A stretch of DNA of 64,000 nt from Imbricaverruca yamaguchii (taxonomy: Eukaryota; Arthropoda; Thecostraca; Neoverrucidae): the NCBI GenBank assembly GCA_034440575.1, contig JAOTOL010001073.1:124001-188000 (forward strand). Direction: 5' to 3'. A program made the position numbers and the translations under genes. Below, in pieces: positions 1 through 11,490 of this stretch; positions within the stretch are counted from its first letter, which is position 1; each line of letters starts with the position of its first letter. The notes beneath the pieces are model-generated. The model saw nothing but the letters and a program-made list of their open reading frames with translations. It searched no databases and was not told the origin of the DNA.

Positions 1-103
1 AAATCCGCCAATCCTTCCGATTTTTCGTACATAACTCCATATTGTACCGGCCGATATACGCCAAATTTTTCCCGTACCTGCTTACAAAGGACAGGCTCAT
101 TGT
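1..103 (-). mobile_element. TTAA-MITE, outer fragment of an interrupted copy
   Basis: This is the terminal sub-unit of a TTAA-flanked MITE in reverse orientation, cut by the window edge. It carries the family landmarks: AAATCCGCC, the CGATTTTTCGTACATAACTCC block and GGCCGATATACGCC. It stops exactly at the TTAA at 104-107. The same sub-unit resumes at 1454 (AGTAAGAAAAATGAAAATCGG-like), so this piece and 1454-2307 are two halves of one older copy split by the element at 108-1449. Confidence 0.85.
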
Positions 104-107
104 TTAA

Positions 108-1449
108 CACGCGCCCTGGAGGGCCTCTGAAAATAACGCGCCCTAGAGGGGGGGGGGGGCGGATTCCGCCCCCCCTAAGATCTCAGCTCCTATGAAGGCT
201 AGAGGAACGAAATTCACAGGGTGGATGGGCACGATAGTAAAATATATTGTGTGCAAAGTACATGACCTTAGGTCAATATGTTCAAGATCAAATGAGGTCA
301 AAATTGCAAAATTGTCTGGTTTTGCGTGGCTTGGCTTCTCATTGTTATGGATCGCTGTGGTTGTGTTTAAATGCTCCAAAATTGGCATTAATGATGTTTT
401 GGACATTACTAATGATGCAATACAGATGTCCGATCCGCAATTTGACCTCAGGTCACCTATATAGGAGCACTTTATTAGGTCATTACCTGCTGCAGTTACC
501 TGAACCGGGCTCCCATCCCGAATGCTCCGTTGGGCGGCTCGGCACAAACGGCTTAGCAAATAAAGGAGTGAAAAACATGAATAAAGTATGGAAATGCTTA
601 GGCACACAATGACAAACAGTAGATTTCGGGATGTATAGGGAGTAACATGTAAAGTGACATCAATCGCATGACAGTCATTTGCATTTATGACAAATTCCAG
701 TTGACCAAGTTTGGCTCCATTAGCCTGTAATGAACCTGACCTGAATTGACCTCGGCGACCTAACATGATTTTTCAATTATATAGCATAACAATATGCATC
801 AAACGAGTCGCTAGTGTTGTCAAGAACACTTCCCTATTGCCAATATACGGGAAGCGCATCAGCGCCGATTTTTGTGATCTGGCGCTGCGAATTGTTTTTA
901 CTTTAACGGCCCCTAACTTGAAAACTTCTCGGCAGATTTCCACTTTTCTTGCTTAAGCAATGCGCCGGTCATTTCTAAGGAGGTACGCGATAAATTTGGC
1001 GTATATCGGCCGGTACAATATGGAGTTATGTACGAAAAATCGGAAGGATTGGCGGATTTCGCCATAGCCCCTTTAGGGCGTGTGTTAACCTGTTATGAAC
1101 TTGACCTGACTTGACCTCGGTGACTTGACATGAATCTGGAACAATGTAGCATGACAATTTACATCAACAAATCACTAGTTTTGCCAAGAACACTTCCTTT
1201 TTGCTAATATACCGGAATCGCATCAGCGACGATATTTGTGATCTAGCGCTGGGAAAATGTTTTGGCTTTAGCGACTGCTAACTCGAAACATTTTCGGTCG
1301 ATTTTCATTTGTCTTACTTTAAACAACGCGCCGGTCATTTCTTGGGAGGTACACAAGCAATGGCGCATATCGGCCAGTGAGATCTGGAGTTACCTACGAA
1401 AAACCGGAGGGGTGGGCGGATTTCGCCCCCCCCCCCTCCAGGGCGCGTG
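108..1449 (+). mobile_element. TTAA-flanked MITE (piggyBac-type target), complete copy
   Basis: A 1342-bp non-coding element with terminal inverted repeats CACGCGCCCTGGAGGG, directly flanked by TTAA at 104-107 and 1450-1453. The left end has a second, internal TIR-like block (about 138-170) ending in GGCGGATTCCGCC. The body has a left module (about 108-730) and two tandem sub-units of about 350 bp (about 730-1094 and 1095-1449); the first ends in its own GTGTTAA (TTAA at 1085-1088). The sub-units share the GGGAAGCGCATCAGCGCCGA and TCTGGCGCTGCGAATTG blocks. No transposase is encoded, so it must be mobilised in trans. TTAA targets are known for piggyBac; assignment to that superfamily is inference. 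Confidence 0.9.
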
Positions 1450-1453
1450 TTAA

Positions 1454-2307
1454 AGTAAGAAAAATGAAAATCGGTCGAGAAGTTTTCAAGTTAAGTGCCG
1501 TTAAAATAAACATAAAATAAAAACAATTCGCAGCGCCAGACCACCAAAATCGGCGCTAATGCGCTTGCCGTATATTGGCAATAGGGAAGTGTTCTTGACA
1601 ACACTAGCGACTTGTTTGATGCATGTTGTTATGCTATATAATTTAAATGTCATGTTAGGTCGCCGAGGTTAAGTCAGGTCAAGTTCACTATAGGCTAATG
1701 GAACCAAACTTGGTCAACTGGAATGTGTCATAAATGCAAATGTCTGTCATGCGATTAATGTCACTTTACATGTTATTTCCGTTACATCCCGAAATCTACT
1801 GATTGTCATTGAGTGCCTAAGCGTTTCCATACTTTATTCATGTATTTCACTCCTTTCTTTGCGAAGCCGATTGTGGCGAGCCGCCCAACGGAGCAGTCGG
1901 GATGGGAGCCCGGTTCCGGTAACTGGAGCAGGTAATGACCTAATAAAGTGCTCCTATATAGGTCACCTGAGGTCAAATGGCGGATCTGACATCTGTATTG
2001 CATCATTAGTAATGTCCAAAACATCACTAATGCCAATTTTGTAGCATTTAAACACAACCACAGCGATCCATAACAATGAGAAGCCAAGCCACGCAAAACC
2101 AGAAAATTTTGCCATATTGACCTCATTTGACCTTGAACGTATTGACCTAAGGTCATGTACTTTGCACACAATAGAGTTCACTATCGTGCCCATCCACCCT
2201 GTGAATTGTGTTGCTCTAGCCTTCATAGGAGCTGAGATCATAGGGGGGGGGGGCGGAATCCGCCCCCTTCAGTGCGCGTTCTTTTCAGAGGCCCTCCCGG
2301 GCGCGGG
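1454..2307 (-). mobile_element. TTAA-MITE, inner part of the interrupted copy
   Basis: This reverse-orientation MITE continues the fragment at 1-103. It contains the rest of one sub-unit (1454-1690) and the left module (1690-2307), including TGACCTCAT/TTGACCT motifs and a GGCGGAATCCGCC palindrome near 2252. The far end reads GGGCGCGGGTTGAA rather than GGGCGCGTGTTAA, so the terminal TTAA has decayed, which fits an older age than the copy inserted in it. Confidence 0.85.
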
Positions 2308-2635
2308 TTGAACTACAATACCATTTTTTTAAAAACATTTTTTAGATGATTTGGGCTTTAGGGTACCTTGGCTGCCATTTAGATATTTAACTTTTAAGAT
2401 GATTTCTTATGACAAGAGGTTAAATTAGGTTAGGTAAATTTATGCTCCACCTACATTCCTAATGTAATTATTCTTCGAATGCTACCCAATGGGGGAAAAC
2501 GTATTGGGCGAAAACGTAAACAATCTGTATCATGCGGCGATGATTGCGCCAAGAGCGCCACTATGCGAACAATATCAAGAGTATTTTCGCAAGAAATTGC
2601 GCATTCGCAGAACCGATGTCCGCGTTCAGCACTAG
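2308..2635. other. Unassigned AT-rich spacer
   Basis: I see no gene, repeat or RNA here. It is AT-rich with short TTAGATGATTT/TTAAGATGATTT repetition at about 2341-2405. Confidence 0.5.
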
Positions 2636-2820
2636 TATGTCAAACTTGGTGAACTAGAATATGTTATAAATGCAAATTACTTTCATGCGATTGATGTCAC
2701 TTTACATGTTGCTCCCTGCACATCCCGAAATCTACTGTTTGTCATTGTGTGCCTAAGCGTTTCCATACTCTATTCATGTATTTCACTCCTTTCTTCGCGA
2801 AGTCGATTGTGCCCAGCCGA
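2636..2820 (-). mobile_element. TTAA-MITE fragment
   Basis: An internal piece of the MITE left module in reverse orientation. It is recognisable by TGCAAATTACTTTCATGCGA, CCCGAAATCTACTGTTTGTC and ATTCATGTATTTCACTCC, which are also found in the other copies. Neither TIR remains. It lies just upstream of I-type copy 1 and may have been truncated by that insertion. Confidence 0.75.
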
Positions 2821-3566
2821 TTGTACCGCTCTGCAGCTGAACCGTAGCTTTTTCAGGTTTTGCACGCCCCATGATTCGTCCTGACGCTAAGCCGCTTCCT
2901 AAACGCATTGAAAGCCATAAGAGATTGGCAGTCAAGTATTCACGGAGGAGAAGAAGGAAGGAGATCGCGGACGCACACAAACAAACATGCCTACAGACAA
3001 CGCACACAAACACCGCTCCAAATCCACCCTTCACCTACAAACACTACCTTCCCGCCCCGCTAACCTATCTTCAGCTACCTTCAACTTGAAGCTTCTAGAT
3101 CGACTCTTCAGGTTCTTCTCTACCACATCGCTTCTACATCAACCTCTACGAGCTTCTACCTGCATCTACGTGTTCTACAACAGCCTACACATCTACATCT
3201 CCAAGACCTATATTCTGTGATACAGTGCAGTGCTCCTTCGTATTTACTTCAGCTTCATCTACCTACCAGGCCGCTACTTACAACAAGGTCAGTCCGGCGG
3301 TGCTACCACTCCCCTACCCAGGAACCCCCAACCCTCCACCTGATCTTCCCTCTAGTGCCCTCTGCACGATCTTTATCTGATCTATCTATTCGTGCTCCCT
3401 TCAAGCACAGTTACTGATATTTTGTACATTCTTCGTCTTTATCTGCCCCCACTGTTACACCTGTCGGGCTTGTAAATGCTGTACTTTGCTCACTGTGTAA
3501 CAATACGCCACACACCTGCCATACCACCCTTTAACCAACAAACCAGACGCATACAACACTACCAAC

Positions 3567-4601
3567 ATGAACACCGTACAACCAACTGGCGAGTTCTTCC
3601 TGTGCCGCCGGGGGGACGGGGAGCCTATGGGCCCCCTGGACCCCTGGCTGGTGGAGGGGGAAGGCGTCAGGTACACGGGGTGCCCATGATCGCAAAACAG
3701 CTTAAATCGTGGGCACTTCTAATTCAAGCACATTCAACCATAGACGGAATGATCTTACCCACCATAAACAAGATACACAACATACCTATTTCGATCACCC
3801 CAGCAACGACACTCAACACCTCTCAGGGCACCATGCACGCACGGAAGCTGGCCGGTATAGCGGTGGAGACCCTTGTCTCAAGGATGGAGAGACAGGGTAT
3901 CTCCGCCGCATACTGGCCGGCCCCCAGACCAGGACAACCACCATCCCACATCATAATACTCACCTTCAGCACCCGTACACCACCAAAACACATCAAAGCG
4001 GGGTACCTCTGGTACTCCGTCACTCTACGCGCACCCCTCCCGTGGCGCTGTGAGAAATGCCAGCGCTACGGCCACTCCGCGGGGGTGCCGCGCCAACACC
4101 TACACATGCGGCCGATGCGCCCAAGCACACAGTACTGACACTTGTCACAGCGGCGAGGCCTGCTGCGCCATCTGCGGGGGGGGGGGGGAGCACGAGGCTG
4201 GGGACAGGACCTGCCCCCGGTGGATGGCGGAGAAAGAAATTGTCCGCCTGGTCCACCTGGAGGGCATGGACCTGTCCCTGGCCATGAGAAAGGTGTCCGA
4301 CTCGCTTGCAGCGTGGCTGAACCGCCGGGCAGAGCCGGGAACATACAGAGCGCCACCACCACGTGACTACACCGAATACCCGGCTCTGCCAACACCCACA
4401 ACCACGCGACACCAACACACCACGGACACCTACCCAAACACTCCCACCAACAGCACACGTAGGACGCGCGCACCAACACCAGCAAACATTACAGGCCAGC
4501 GACCAGTAAACCAAGCACCACCACCATCGCCACGAACCCGCCAACCTACACCATCCCCACCCTCCGAACCCCCACCGCCACCACCCCAGCAAAATTTATA
4601 G
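3567..4601 (+). pseudogene. I-type ORF1 (gag-like, CCHC zinc knuckles), frameshifted
   Basis: This ORF1 gives an RNA-binding gag-like protein in related elements. The ATG at 3567 opens MNTVQPTGEFFLCRR, matching the start of copy 2, which supports this start. Frame changes occur near 3680 and again near 4080. Past them the first knuckle (C-x2-C-QRYG-H) and then two more CCHC knuckles (CGRCAQAHSTDTC and CAICGGGGEHEAGDRTCP) can be read, followed by a Pro/Thr-rich tail. The third knuckle has been stretched by a poly-G run at 4178-4188. The 3' end is lost to the internal deletion. Confidence 0.85.
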
Positions 4602-6097
4602 GCGTCACTCTAGAAGCAAAGCTCACTTTCCGGCCACATATCTTAAACATCCAAAAACGCGCATCAAAAAGAATAAACATCTCTTGAGTACCATCCGGCA
4701 CAAACTGGGGATCCGACAGAAATACACTTCTAGCTTTTCTCAAATCAATCATTCGGCCAATTTTGGAATACGGATCCCTACTCTTCGAAAATGCGACTAT
4801 ATCAAGCCTCAAAATTATAGATTCTCTTCAACACCAATCTTTACAAATAGCCACAGGAGCATATATCACTTCACCTTCTTTCGCTCCTCACATGTATAAC
4901 CACATACCAGAACTGAAGCACAGACGCACAGAAACACTATTCAGACATCACTACAAAACACAACTCATCACACAACACCCATGCACTCAGGCACTAAAAC
5001 TCCGCACCAAACGCAGACACCAACTCATGAACGCAACACGACTGAAAACTACAATCGGCTGCCGCATCCACCAACACGCAAATAGACTACACATTACACT
5101 CCCCACAGCAAACGCACTCCCACCACCCGTTGCATGGTGGAAACACCAATCACCCAAAACACACCTCCTCATAGACAAACCAAAGCACACCTACACAGAC
5201 ACAAAAATGCACCAACTATTCCTCCACTTCAAAGCTCAATATCCAAACCCAACATCATCTATACGGTCGGCTCAAAATCACACACACAGCAGACGGGCAC
5301 AGCGGCGGTGCTGTACCCCAACGCAGCACCGCCGCGGGTCATCCTACGTGACCGTCTGCATGACACAGCATACACATACACAGCAGAATTATTCACAATC
5401 TTCTCGGCATACTGCACTATCTACAACACCAAAATTGAACACATCATAGCCACAAACGCAAAATCATCATTACAGAGTATAACACCCAACACCAAATACA
5501 AACACCCCTCATATCCAAAATACCACACATCCACAACAACTCACCATACCACAACGGCCAACACTACTCTGGATCCCAAGTCACACAAACATACACGGCA
5601 ACGAACACGCAGACACCGAAGCCAACGTAGCCACAACACTACAACAAACCACACCATGCCCACTTTTACAATCCGACTACTACCCCACAATACGCCAGGC
5701 AATCAACAAAGGTATTCAACACACATGGGACACGACAATAACTCAATTACACGAAATACATCCGAAACACGAACTCTGGCACACCATCAACCAAAACACT
5801 AGACAAAAAGAACGCACACTAACACGATTACGTATCGGACACACTGCACTCACGCACTCCTACCTCTTACAACAACTACCACGACCATAATGCACAACAT
5901 GTCAATGAACACTCACAATTAAACACATACTCATACACTGCACCAAATACAACACCGAGAGACAACCCATCACAAATTACTGCAACATGAACAATATCCC
6001 ACTAAACATCACGACGCTTCTCAACGATGACCATCTAACATTACACGAGGACCTCTTCCACTTTCTCTCTAGCACACGCCTGATCCACGAACTTTGA
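4598..6097 (+). pseudogene. I-type ORF2 C-terminal remnant (RT end, RNase H)
   Basis: The remnant begins inside the RT at the KFIGVTL-like motif and continues through the thumb region (EYGSLLFENA, then HRRTETLFRHHYKTQL), equal to residues from about 733 of copy 3 ORF2. A frameshift separates this from the RNase H part, where the TDGS motif is degraded (about 5260). At 5386-5388 this copy keeps GAA for the conserved Glu of TAELF, where copies 2 and 3 have TAA. The tail reaches about 6097, with further frame breaks. Confidence 0.8.
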
Positions 6098-6688
6098 GAA
6101 AAAAAGAGGAAAAAAAATGAAAAGATATGCTTGAAAAAAAACGGAAAATCAACAAAAAGTGGAAAAAAGAAAGAAAAAATGAAAAGATATGTTATAAAAG
6201 AAAAACAGAAAATCAGGAAAAAGAAACAAAAAACTAACCCCACGTGATACTTACTAACTACTAACGTCCTTGCAATGTAAACTCAATTACTGGCGATGAC
6301 CCAACCCCAACGCTCCAACTACACCCCAACCCATGGCACCGACCGAACTGGCAAACTCTATTTTTCTGCACCAGCTCAGCTTCGACTACCACCTCATCTG
6401 CCTCCAAGACGTCTCAACTTCTACTCCCTCTACGCGCCATTCTTCAAGACGTCTCAACTCTCCCACAACTCGCATCTCTACAAGACAATCTTAATCTTCT
6501 TCACTTCTTCTCATCCCCACCACATTACTCCTCATACCCCTCAACCCTAACAAACAACATAAAATACTGACACCACAAACGCCCCCCCCCCTCGGAACCA
6601 GCCGACATCACCACGCGGTGGCAGGCTGGCCAAACACAAACACACCCACACACACACAGAGTTGAACGTGATTCATGCTGTGTCTTAA

Positions 6689-7850
6689 CACATGTCCTGG
6701 AGGGGCCATGAAAATAACGCGCACTGGAGAGGGAGGGGGCGGATTCCGCCCCCCCCCCCCCCTAAGATCTCAGCTCTTATGAAGGCTAGAGCAACGAAAT
6801 TCACAGAGTGGATGGGCACGATAGTGACCTCTATTGTGTGCAAAGTTCATGACCTTAGGTCCATATTTTCAAGGTCAAATGAGGCCAAAATTGCAAATGT
6901 TTCCGGTTTTGCGGGGCTTGGCTTGTCATTGTTATGGATCGCTGTGATTGTGTTTAAATGCTCCAGAATTGGCATTCATGATGCTTTAGACATTACTAAT
7001 GATGCAATACAGATGTCAGACCTGCCAATTGACCTCAGGTCACCTATGTAGGAGCACTTTATTAGGTCATTGCCTACGGGCACGAGTAGCCTAGGGGTAG
7101 GTTGCTCGTCTCACGATCGAAATGTTGTGGGTTCGAGTCTCACCTGTCGCTACTCTTCGCCCGCGACCAATCCGCGTGAGAGATTGGCGACGCTACATGA
7201 CTCAACGGTCGATGTGTCGTAAAACCAATAACCAACCCAACCAAGGTCATTGCCTACTCAAGTTACCGGAACCGGGCTCCCAACCCGACTGCTCCGTTGG
7301 GCGGCTGGGCACAATCGACTTCGCGAAGAAAGGAGTGAAATACATGAATAGAGTATGGAAACGCTTAGGCACACAATGACAAACAGTAGATTTCGGGATG
7401 TGCAGGGAGCAACATGTAAAGTGACATCAATCGCATGAAAGTAATTTGCATTTATAACATATTCTAGTTCACCAAGTTTGATTTCAGTAGCCTGTCATGA
7501 ACTTGACCTGACTTGGCCTCGGCGACCTAACATGACCTTTAAATTATATAGGATAACAATATGCATCTAACAAGTCGCTAGTGTTGTCAAGAACACTTCC
7601 CTTTTGCCAATAGACGGGAAGCGCATCAGCGCCGATTTTTGTGGTCTGGCGCTGCGAATTGTTTTTACTTTAACGGCCCCTAACTTTAAAGCTTTTCGGT
7701 CGATTTTCATTTTTCTTGCTTTAAACAATGCGCCTGTCATTTCTAAGCAGGTACGCAAAAATGTGGCGTATACTGGCCGATACAATATGGAATTATTTAC
7801 GAAAAATCGGAAGGGTTGGCGGATTTTGCCATCCCCCTCCACGGCGCGTG
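6689..7850 (+). mobile_element. TTAA-flanked MITE with one sub-unit
   Basis: Flanked by TTAA at 6685-6688 and 7851-7854. The left end reads CACATGTCCTGGAGGGG and the right end CCACGGCGCGTG. The left module is followed by only one about 350-bp sub-unit (about 7495-7850), unlike the two in the copies at 108 and 19,381. It is interrupted by a tRNA-derived SINE at 7078-7243 with a 14-bp target duplication, so it predates that SINE. Confidence 0.88.
7078..7243 (+). mobile_element. tRNA-derived SINE
   Basis: A 166-bp insertion into the MITE, flanked by perfect 14-bp duplications AGGTCATTGCCTAC (7064-7077 and 7244-7257). Its head is tRNA-like: an A box (TAGCCTAGGGGTAGG, about 7088) and a B box (GGGTTCGAGTCTC, about 7131), as expected for a polymerase III promoter. 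The anticodon cannot be assigned safely. The tail ends TGTGTCGTAAAACCAATAACC plus CAACCCAACC-type repetition; the TGTGTCGT-AACCAA end is shared with the SINEs at 57,444 and 62,673. Confidence 0.85.
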
Positions 7851-8682
7851 TTAACTTTTCAGTTTTTTTTTCACGTCTCCAGAAGGTCACGAGGTGGTGA
7901 ATTGCCTCGATACCGAAGCATGTGCGTTTGTTTTCGGACGAGGATGGACGGAGAGGAGGAGGACGACGCCAGCTGCGGCCACAGTGCGGACGGGGACCGA
8001 AAGAAGACGCCAGACGCCACCTGCCACCGGCCAACCGCCACCTGCCAACAGCCACCTGCCACCTGCCACCAGCCACTAACACAACCCCAGAAACACTTAT
8101 ACACACCGGACAAAGACCTGACATCGTATCCCCACTCCGCCTTGCACACAAACACTACCTTCCTGACCATTTAACTCACCTTCAGCACTTCAAGACCAGC
8201 CTCGTCAAGCTCAGCTCAACTCTACCCTCTGCATCTGCCTCTACGCTCTACATCTTCTTCAGCACTTCAGGACCAGTCTCTTCAAGTTCAGCTCGAGTCT
8301 CTACATCTGCCTATACGTTCTACATCTTCTACACCGTCAGGAACAACTATACTCTGTATCTACTTGACGAGTTCAGTCCGGCGGTGCTGCCATCCCCTCC
8401 CACCCCAGGCTCCCCCCAAACCCCCACCCGACTTTCCCTTCAGTGCTCCCTACACGATCTTTCTCTGATCTCTCTATCCGTGCTCTCTTCAAGCACAGTT
8501 TCTGATTTCTTTGTGTATTCTTCAACTTTATCTGCCCCCTCTGTTACACCTGTCGGGCTCTCTTCACGCCCTTCTTTACCCTCCGCCAAATTTGTAAAGT
8601 GTATTGTGTGCCACTCACCTACCATCTACACTCTGTACCCAACATCACAAAACAACAGAACTCGAACATCATAAACACTAAC

Positions 8683-8870
8683 ATGACCACCACCGAGCCA
8701 CCACCCACGGGGGACTTCTTTATCTGTCGCCGGGAGTACGGGGAGCAAATGGGCACCCTGGACCCCTGACTGGTAGATGGAGAAATCTTCCACTACATAG
8801 GAGCGCCCTTACACGCCAAGCCTCTAAGATCCGGGGAGCTCTTAATCCATCACCAGTACCTTCGCCCAAA
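8683..8870 (+). pseudogene. I-type ORF1, N-terminal stub
   Basis: The ATG at 8683 opens MTTTEPPPTGDFFICRR, which defines the family's ORF1 N-terminus together with copy 1. A TGA stop replaces the Trp codon of the LDPW motif (about 8767). Reading resumes as LVDGE...YIGAPLHAK, then ends at the deletion junction near 8850. No zinc knuckles remain. Confidence 0.8.
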
Positions 8871-10675
8871 TCTCGACCACTGCCCCCCCCCCCCTCCAAT
8901 CCACAGCCTGGCCGGCGGAACCTAAAAAAACCTCCTGGAACCCTTTCTCAGATTCCTTAGCAATCCAAACAGCAGACAGCCCTAACTATCACCAGAACAA
9001 TTCGCAGACATACTCATCACCACAGCACATCAGCACATACCACAAACAAAACCACGACGCCAACACAACCCTCAGGCGGCTCCCTGGTGGAGTGATGACT
9101 GCCACCGGCGATCCGCGCGAGGAACCACGCACGCCATATATATAAAAGACATCGCACACCAAAAACACGAACAATATTCAAACAACTCAGAACACAATAT
9201 AAGACCATCATTAAAAACGCAAAAAAAAGACTTCTTGGAGCACATTCAGAACCCAATTTAACACACTTACACCTCTAGGTGAAATTTGGACACTTCTGAA
9301 AACATTCCAATACCCACAAAGACCCCAAATCAAAGCCATCACACTTAGACACAACCACAACACCACAACAGACCCACAAACAATAACAAACTTATTCGCA
9401 GACCACTACCATCTCAGATCATCTACGCTTCCACGAAACCCCCCACCTCCAATTAGACACAAACAACACACCTTTACAACACCAGATTTACACTTACAGA
9501 ACTGCAATTAGCAATCGCACGGACAGGTAACACAAGTGTAGGACCGAACAACATTCACTATTCTTCCTTCAAACACCTACCAATGTCAGCACTGCACACA
9601 CTACTCAACACTTACAACACCGCATGGACCACACATACATACCCACAATCCTGGCGGCACCCTTCTCTCATACCCATACTTAAACTAAACACAGATTCAA
9701 CTCTTTGCACTTCCTATCGCCCTATTGCCCTTACTAGCTGCTTCCACAAACTATTCGAACTTCTTGTCAAAAAACGCCTCCCATATATCATTCAAACACA
9801 AAACTTAATCTCTCCTATTCAATCAGGCTTCTTTCCCAATCGATCATGTCTAGACAACCTCACTTACCTCATCACAAGCATCCAGAAAGCGGCGACCAGG
9901 AAGCGTTCCACGGTAGCCGTCTTCCTGTATCTAAAACAAGCCTATGGCACCATCAACATAACAACACTACTACAACACTTACACAACATCGACATACAAG
10001 GCAGACTGATGCACTACCTACATTTCTATCTACTGAACAGATCTTTTCAAGTAAAGATTGGGCCCCACGCCTCTGATTCCAAATTCCCCACCACCTGTTT
10101 AATGCAAGGCTCAGTTCTCAGTCACCTACTCTTCATTTTAGCTCTAAATTCAGCCATCACAGACACCTTTTTGACCAAAATTGCAATCTACGCCGACGAC
10201 ATAGTATTATGGACATCAACAGAAGCACCAGCACACGCACTAACAATACTACAACACGCACTAACAGAACTCCACAACAAACTTGCCACACTAAACCTTC
10301 ATATAGCACCACTCAAATCCAAATGCATGATTTTCGGCTACAACAGAGACACAAACCTACAACCCCTACAAATAAACAACTCGCCCACTCCGTTTGTCAC
10401 CACAACAAAATTTCTAGGTATCACATTAAACCAACGACTACATTTTCGGCGACACCTAAAGATAGAAAAATGCGCCTCAAAAAGAATCAACATACTACGA
10501 GCACTTCCTGGCACACCCTGGGGATCTGACCGAAGCACACTTCTAACCCTTTACAAGTCACTAATTTGGCCAATCATGGAATACGGATCTCCACTCTTCG
10601 AAAACGCAGCTAAATCAAACCTCAAAGTTCTAGATTCTATTCAACGACAATGCCTACAAATAGTCACAGGAGGTT
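8855..10675 (+). pseudogene. I-type ORF2, endonuclease-deleted, RT open but catalytically altered
   Basis: Starts at about residue 211 of the family ORF2, so the endonuclease is lost. The linker (SWNPFSDS, then PWWSDDCHR) is frameshifted up to about 9580. From 9583 to 10,677 a 364-residue frame is open and spans most of the RT, with the IQSGF, LMQGSVLS and IAIYADDIVLW motifs present. In motif A the intact family reads FLDLKQAYDTI; here it reads FLYLKQAYGTI, so the catalytic Asp is Tyr. The open frame is therefore not evidence of activity. It stops where the CR1-like element begins. Confidence 0.88.
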
Positions 10676-11081
10676 AAACCACCGTTGTGTCATAGTGTGA
10701 TTGCTTACATCCTGAGCATCGAACCGTGAATGTGTGACGCCGCCCAAAACTGTGAGTGCCTTAATCATCTGAAAACCGCTATATTAAGTTTTAATGCCTC
10801 AAAGGATATTGATGCTTGTAATGTGCAAGGGCGAGCCAGATTACCCAAGAGAACCCTCTGAAGTGTGAGGCAAGATTCGCAATTAAGCCAAGTTCCCGGT
10901 TCTGCCATCAAAATTTCATAATCAGTGCAAGCATATTAGAAAACGGCAACACAAATAGAACTATCGCCATGTCCACCAGCCGCAGAACAACCACCAGTCG
11001 GAAACGCGCATCCATACCAACATCAATCGTTTCGCACCTCTCTACCCCAGTCAACCCCGCACCCTAGAACAGCCGCCGCAG

Positions 11082-11490
11082 ATGTCTGCGTGTTCAGAGG
11101 TCCGGACCGACCCCGGCCAGCCGTGCCCGGCCGCGGCCGGCGCTAAAGACAACAGCACCGAGCCGCCCCCTGGTCTGGTCCGCCCCGCCGAATCGGTCCC
11201 GGTCGGACGCCGGCGACGGCTCAGGAGGCGAGGATGCTGGGGCGGACAACAAGTGAAGAGGATAGTCATTGAACGAGCAATACTATCAGCTCAAAGGAGT
11301 GCTGCTCTGCGTGCCACTCCTGGCGCTGGGGAAGCCCCCCATCGTGTGGAGTGCCGCCCAACACCCTCAGCAGTGCAAAGCACTGCGAGTGCAATGCCAC
11401 CTCGACGGCGAACATTCAGCCTATTCCTCTTGCAGCCTCCGCGATTGACGTTTCGACAAACGCGGAAAGTTGGCAAAGTCGAGCAACAGA
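11082..11490 (+). CDS. CR1-like ORF1 candidate (unrecognised)
   Basis: A frame opens at ATG 11,082 (MSACSEVRTDPGQPC) and runs into the ORF2 region. It is GC-rich and encodes a basic, Pro/Arg-rich segment with RRRRLRRRGC. I recognise no domain. Its position 5' of the endonuclease suggests ORF1 or a 5' UTR with fortuitous coding; I cannot decide. Confidence 0.35.

Larger units (their letters stand above)
2960..6660 (+). mobile_element. I-type non-LTR retrotransposon, copy 1 (internally deleted)
   Basis: A 3.7-kb copy with 5' UTR, most of ORF1, the last quarter of ORF2 and the 3' UTR. The central part is missing: sequence passes at about 4590-4600 from the proline-rich tail of ORF1 straight into the RT KFxGVTL-type motif. 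About 730 codons of ORF2 (endonuclease and most of the RT) are absent. The 3' end reads GCGGTGGCAGGCTGGC followed by an impure (CA)n tail (6633-6660), as in copy 3. The 5' boundary is uncertain; similarity to copy 2 begins near 2960-3000. The copy cannot encode working proteins. Confidence 0.85.
7860..10675 (+). mobile_element. I-type retrotransposon copy 2, 5' part
   Basis: Upstream portion of a second I-type copy, interrupted at about 10,675 by a CR1-like element and resuming at 14,413. It begins just after the preceding MITE's TTAA; the exact 5' end is not defined. It has a 5' UTR similar to copy 1 (block at about 8370-8600 with GTTCAGTCCGGCGGTGCT), the first codons of ORF1, and then jumps within ORF2. 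A GCCACCTGCCA-type short tandem repeat lies in the 5' UTR (about 8010-8075). Confidence 0.85.

Noticed and set aside
4020..4592. 190-codon minus-strand frame opposite I-type ORF1
   Set aside because: It is a shadow of the ORF1 zinc-knuckle region; the plus frames carry the CCHC motifs.
7078..7155. Functional tRNA gene
   Set aside because: It is the head of a SINE bounded by a 14-bp target duplication, with a non-tRNA body and tail.
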